A stretch of DNA of 64,000 nt from Muraenolepis orangiensis. Its lineage: Eukaryota > Chordata > Actinopteri > Gadiformes > Muraenolepididae. Positions 62,495-64,000 of this stretch are shown piece after piece. The stretch spans positions 11,588,103-11,652,102 of the forward strand of contig CM051004.1 of assembly GCA_027704905.1 (NCBI GenBank). Direction: 5' to 3'. The first letter of the stretch is position 1. Each line of letters begins with the position of its first letter. The translations under genes and the position numbers were made by a program. Under the pieces are notes generated by a model. That model was not told the origin of the DNA and ran no database searches. It was given only the letters and a program-made list of their open reading frames with translations.

Positions 62495-63285
62495 GGTGGC
62501 TCACACACCTCTGTGAAAAATGGACAGACATGCCTTCGGGTTCTAAACCTCCACTCAGCGCATGGTGCCTACTGGACCTTACCGGACAAAAGGGCTGAGA
62601 TTGAGAATCAGGTGGTGGCTCTGCTCGTGGATGGCGTGATTGAAGAGAGCAGCAGCCCCTGGGCCTCTCCAGTTATGTTAGGGATGAAGAAATGTGGCCA
62701 GTGGAGATTGTGTGTCGATTACAGACACCTGAGCGGTGTGACAGTGAAAGACTGTCATCCTCTGCCGCCTGTAGATGACACTCTCGATGCATTGGCAGAC
62801 GCTGTCTGGTTCAGCATATTAGACTTTCCAAATGGCTATTGGCAAGTGGAAATGGCTGAGGAGGACAGAGAAAAAAATCCCATTACCACTAAGCGGGGCC
62901 TGTACCAGTGGCGGTCCATGCCAATGGGACTGTCAAACTCACCAGCCACATTCCAAGGGATGATGGAGCTCGTCCTCAGGGGTCTGCCATGGAACATTTG
63001 TATTGTGTACCTAGACAATGTACTCATTTATAGTAGCACATATGAGGAACATCTTTCCAGTCTAAAGGAAGTATTTTCAAGAATCAGGATGGCCGGGTTC
63101 AAATTAAACTCCTCACAGTGTCACCTCGCCCCAAATCACATGCTGTTCCACAACATCTCCCAACATGGTCTGCAGCCTGATCCAAAGAAAACTGGGAAAG
63201 TCAGAAAATGGCCCAGTGTGGTTCAGAAGTCAGAGCACTTGAGGCACTTTGTGCGGAACTTAACCAGTACTATACTACGAACATG
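62495..63285 (+). pseudogene. Gypsy reverse transcriptase fragment
   Basis: A 257-residue frame starts at 62513. It reads DGVIEESSSPWASPVML, then WRLCVDYRHLSGVT, FSILDFPNGYWQVEMAEED and MPMGLSNSPATFQGMM, the fingers-palm order of a Ty3/Gypsy polymerase. At the catalytic site the sequence is YLDN (63008-63019), where two Asp are expected, so the second catalytic Asp is lost. The match ends at ...SEHLRHFVRN, before RNase H. No gag or integrase is found nearby. The minus-strand LINE lies directly upstream and probably separates this part from the LTR-like sequence near 60.06 kb. Confidence 0.85.
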
Positions 63286-63406
63286 AGGCTTTTAGTTAGA
63301 TCATGCCCTAGCCACTCGCCACCTGATACTACTATGCTATACTTCTAAACTATACTACTTCACGACTAACATGAGGCTTTTAGTTAGATCATACCCTAGC
63401 TACTCT
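63282..63406 (+). repeat. short direct repeat, 88 bp apart
   Basis: The ~36-bp segment beginning catgaggcttttagttagat occurs at 63283 and again at 63370 with two or three changes. It lies just past the Gypsy fragment. Confidence 0.8.
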
Positions 63407-64000
63407 CTGCCTCCACTTATTGAACAACCCGTTATTTTTCTTTGTCTCCTCTTGGACTTTGTTTTGTTTTTTTGTTTTTTGTTTCTCTCATATCTGTCAC
63501 CATTCAAGGACAAATTCTTCTGGCATTTAGCCAGTGGCCGGTGTGTATGTCAAGCTGTGTTGTACTATTGGGTGACCAACAGATAGTGCACTAGGAAGTA
63601 TTCACTCTAAAACATGACATTCATTTCAGGCGGAAATTAAACATTTCATTTGTGCTGTGTTCTAGCTTTATTCACTTTTAGCCAGTAGTATCCACATTGA
63701 TTATTTCACTTGCACAGCAATCTCACAGATGGAATTTTTCTTTAATATTAAATATTATAGCCCTTGTAGAATTAGGAGATATACTCTACTATTGTACTAT
63801 TACTACTATTTTGCCTGGTGATAAAGAGGTTAATGTGGACAGTGTGTGGTTGGTGGCACAGTGAAGTTACCCTAACGACTTTTTTGACTTGCATGTCAAT
63901 ACATACATCATAAGCTCCCTTTCTGAGATGAACAACAGCCTGCCTACACACGCACTTTCAAATCAAACAACTCTGATGCTTGGTGGGTGGTGCCTCAGAA
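63407..64000. other. no feature seen
   Basis: AT-rich unique-looking DNA with no frame longer than about 70 residues and no recognisable repeat end. Confidence 0.5.

Overview
The window looks like a teleost fish chromosome. The evidence is very dense, long (CA/GT)n and (GA/CT)n microsatellites, tRNA-derived SINE ends of the kind common in fish, CR1/L2-like LINE tails, hAT and P-like DNA transposons, Ty3/Gypsy and BEL/Pao LTR retrotransposons, and one intron-containing vertebrate gene. Nothing bacterial or viral-genomic is present, and no CRISPR array, operon or rRNA gene was seen.

Region 1 (1-36.3 kb) has no protein gene that can be supported. It is intergenic or intronic DNA made of microsatellites, two minisatellites (2.69-3.49 and 28.81-29.06 kb), a ~0.5-kb direct duplication (0.79/3.73 kb), a pair of opposed tRNA-derived SINEs (14.1 and 14.8 kb), the 3' end of a LINE (17.76-18.67 kb), and several short retrotransposon tails. 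Most long open frames here are simple-repeat artefacts.

Region 2 (36.3-49.7 kb) is a nested stack of seven transposable elements. An old ZBED/GTF2IRD2-like hAT transposase gene was broken by a 5.65-kb P-like element (15-bp inverted ends, THAP-type remnants), by a 796-bp solo LTR and by a 5.2-kb Gypsy element. The P-like element was itself invaded by two hAT elements (1883 and 952 bp), and the Gypsy element by a 605-bp solo LTR. Target-site duplications can be read directly at all six inner insertions, so the order of events is recoverable.

Region 3 (51.07-59.29 kb, minus strand) holds the only intact gene: hykk (hydroxylysine kinase, also called AGPHD1). It has four coding exons with GT-AG introns and a 361-residue product. 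Its second intron contains a 5'-truncated BEL/Pao element in antisense, next to a short interstitial telomeric repeat.

Region 4 (59.3-64 kb), upstream of hykk, holds a decayed Gypsy element (LTR-end/primer-site-like sequence near 60.06 kb, reverse transcriptase at 62.5-63.3 kb). A minus-strand LINE of the same family as the 17.8-kb copy lies between those two parts.

Apart from hykk, the biology visible here is transposon history and repeat structure. I found no convincing new molecular system. The most unusual objects are the nested stack, the P-like element and a 33-bp perfect hairpin inside one of the hATs. All boundaries and reading frames were read by eye from the sequence; family names come from remembered motifs and were not searched.
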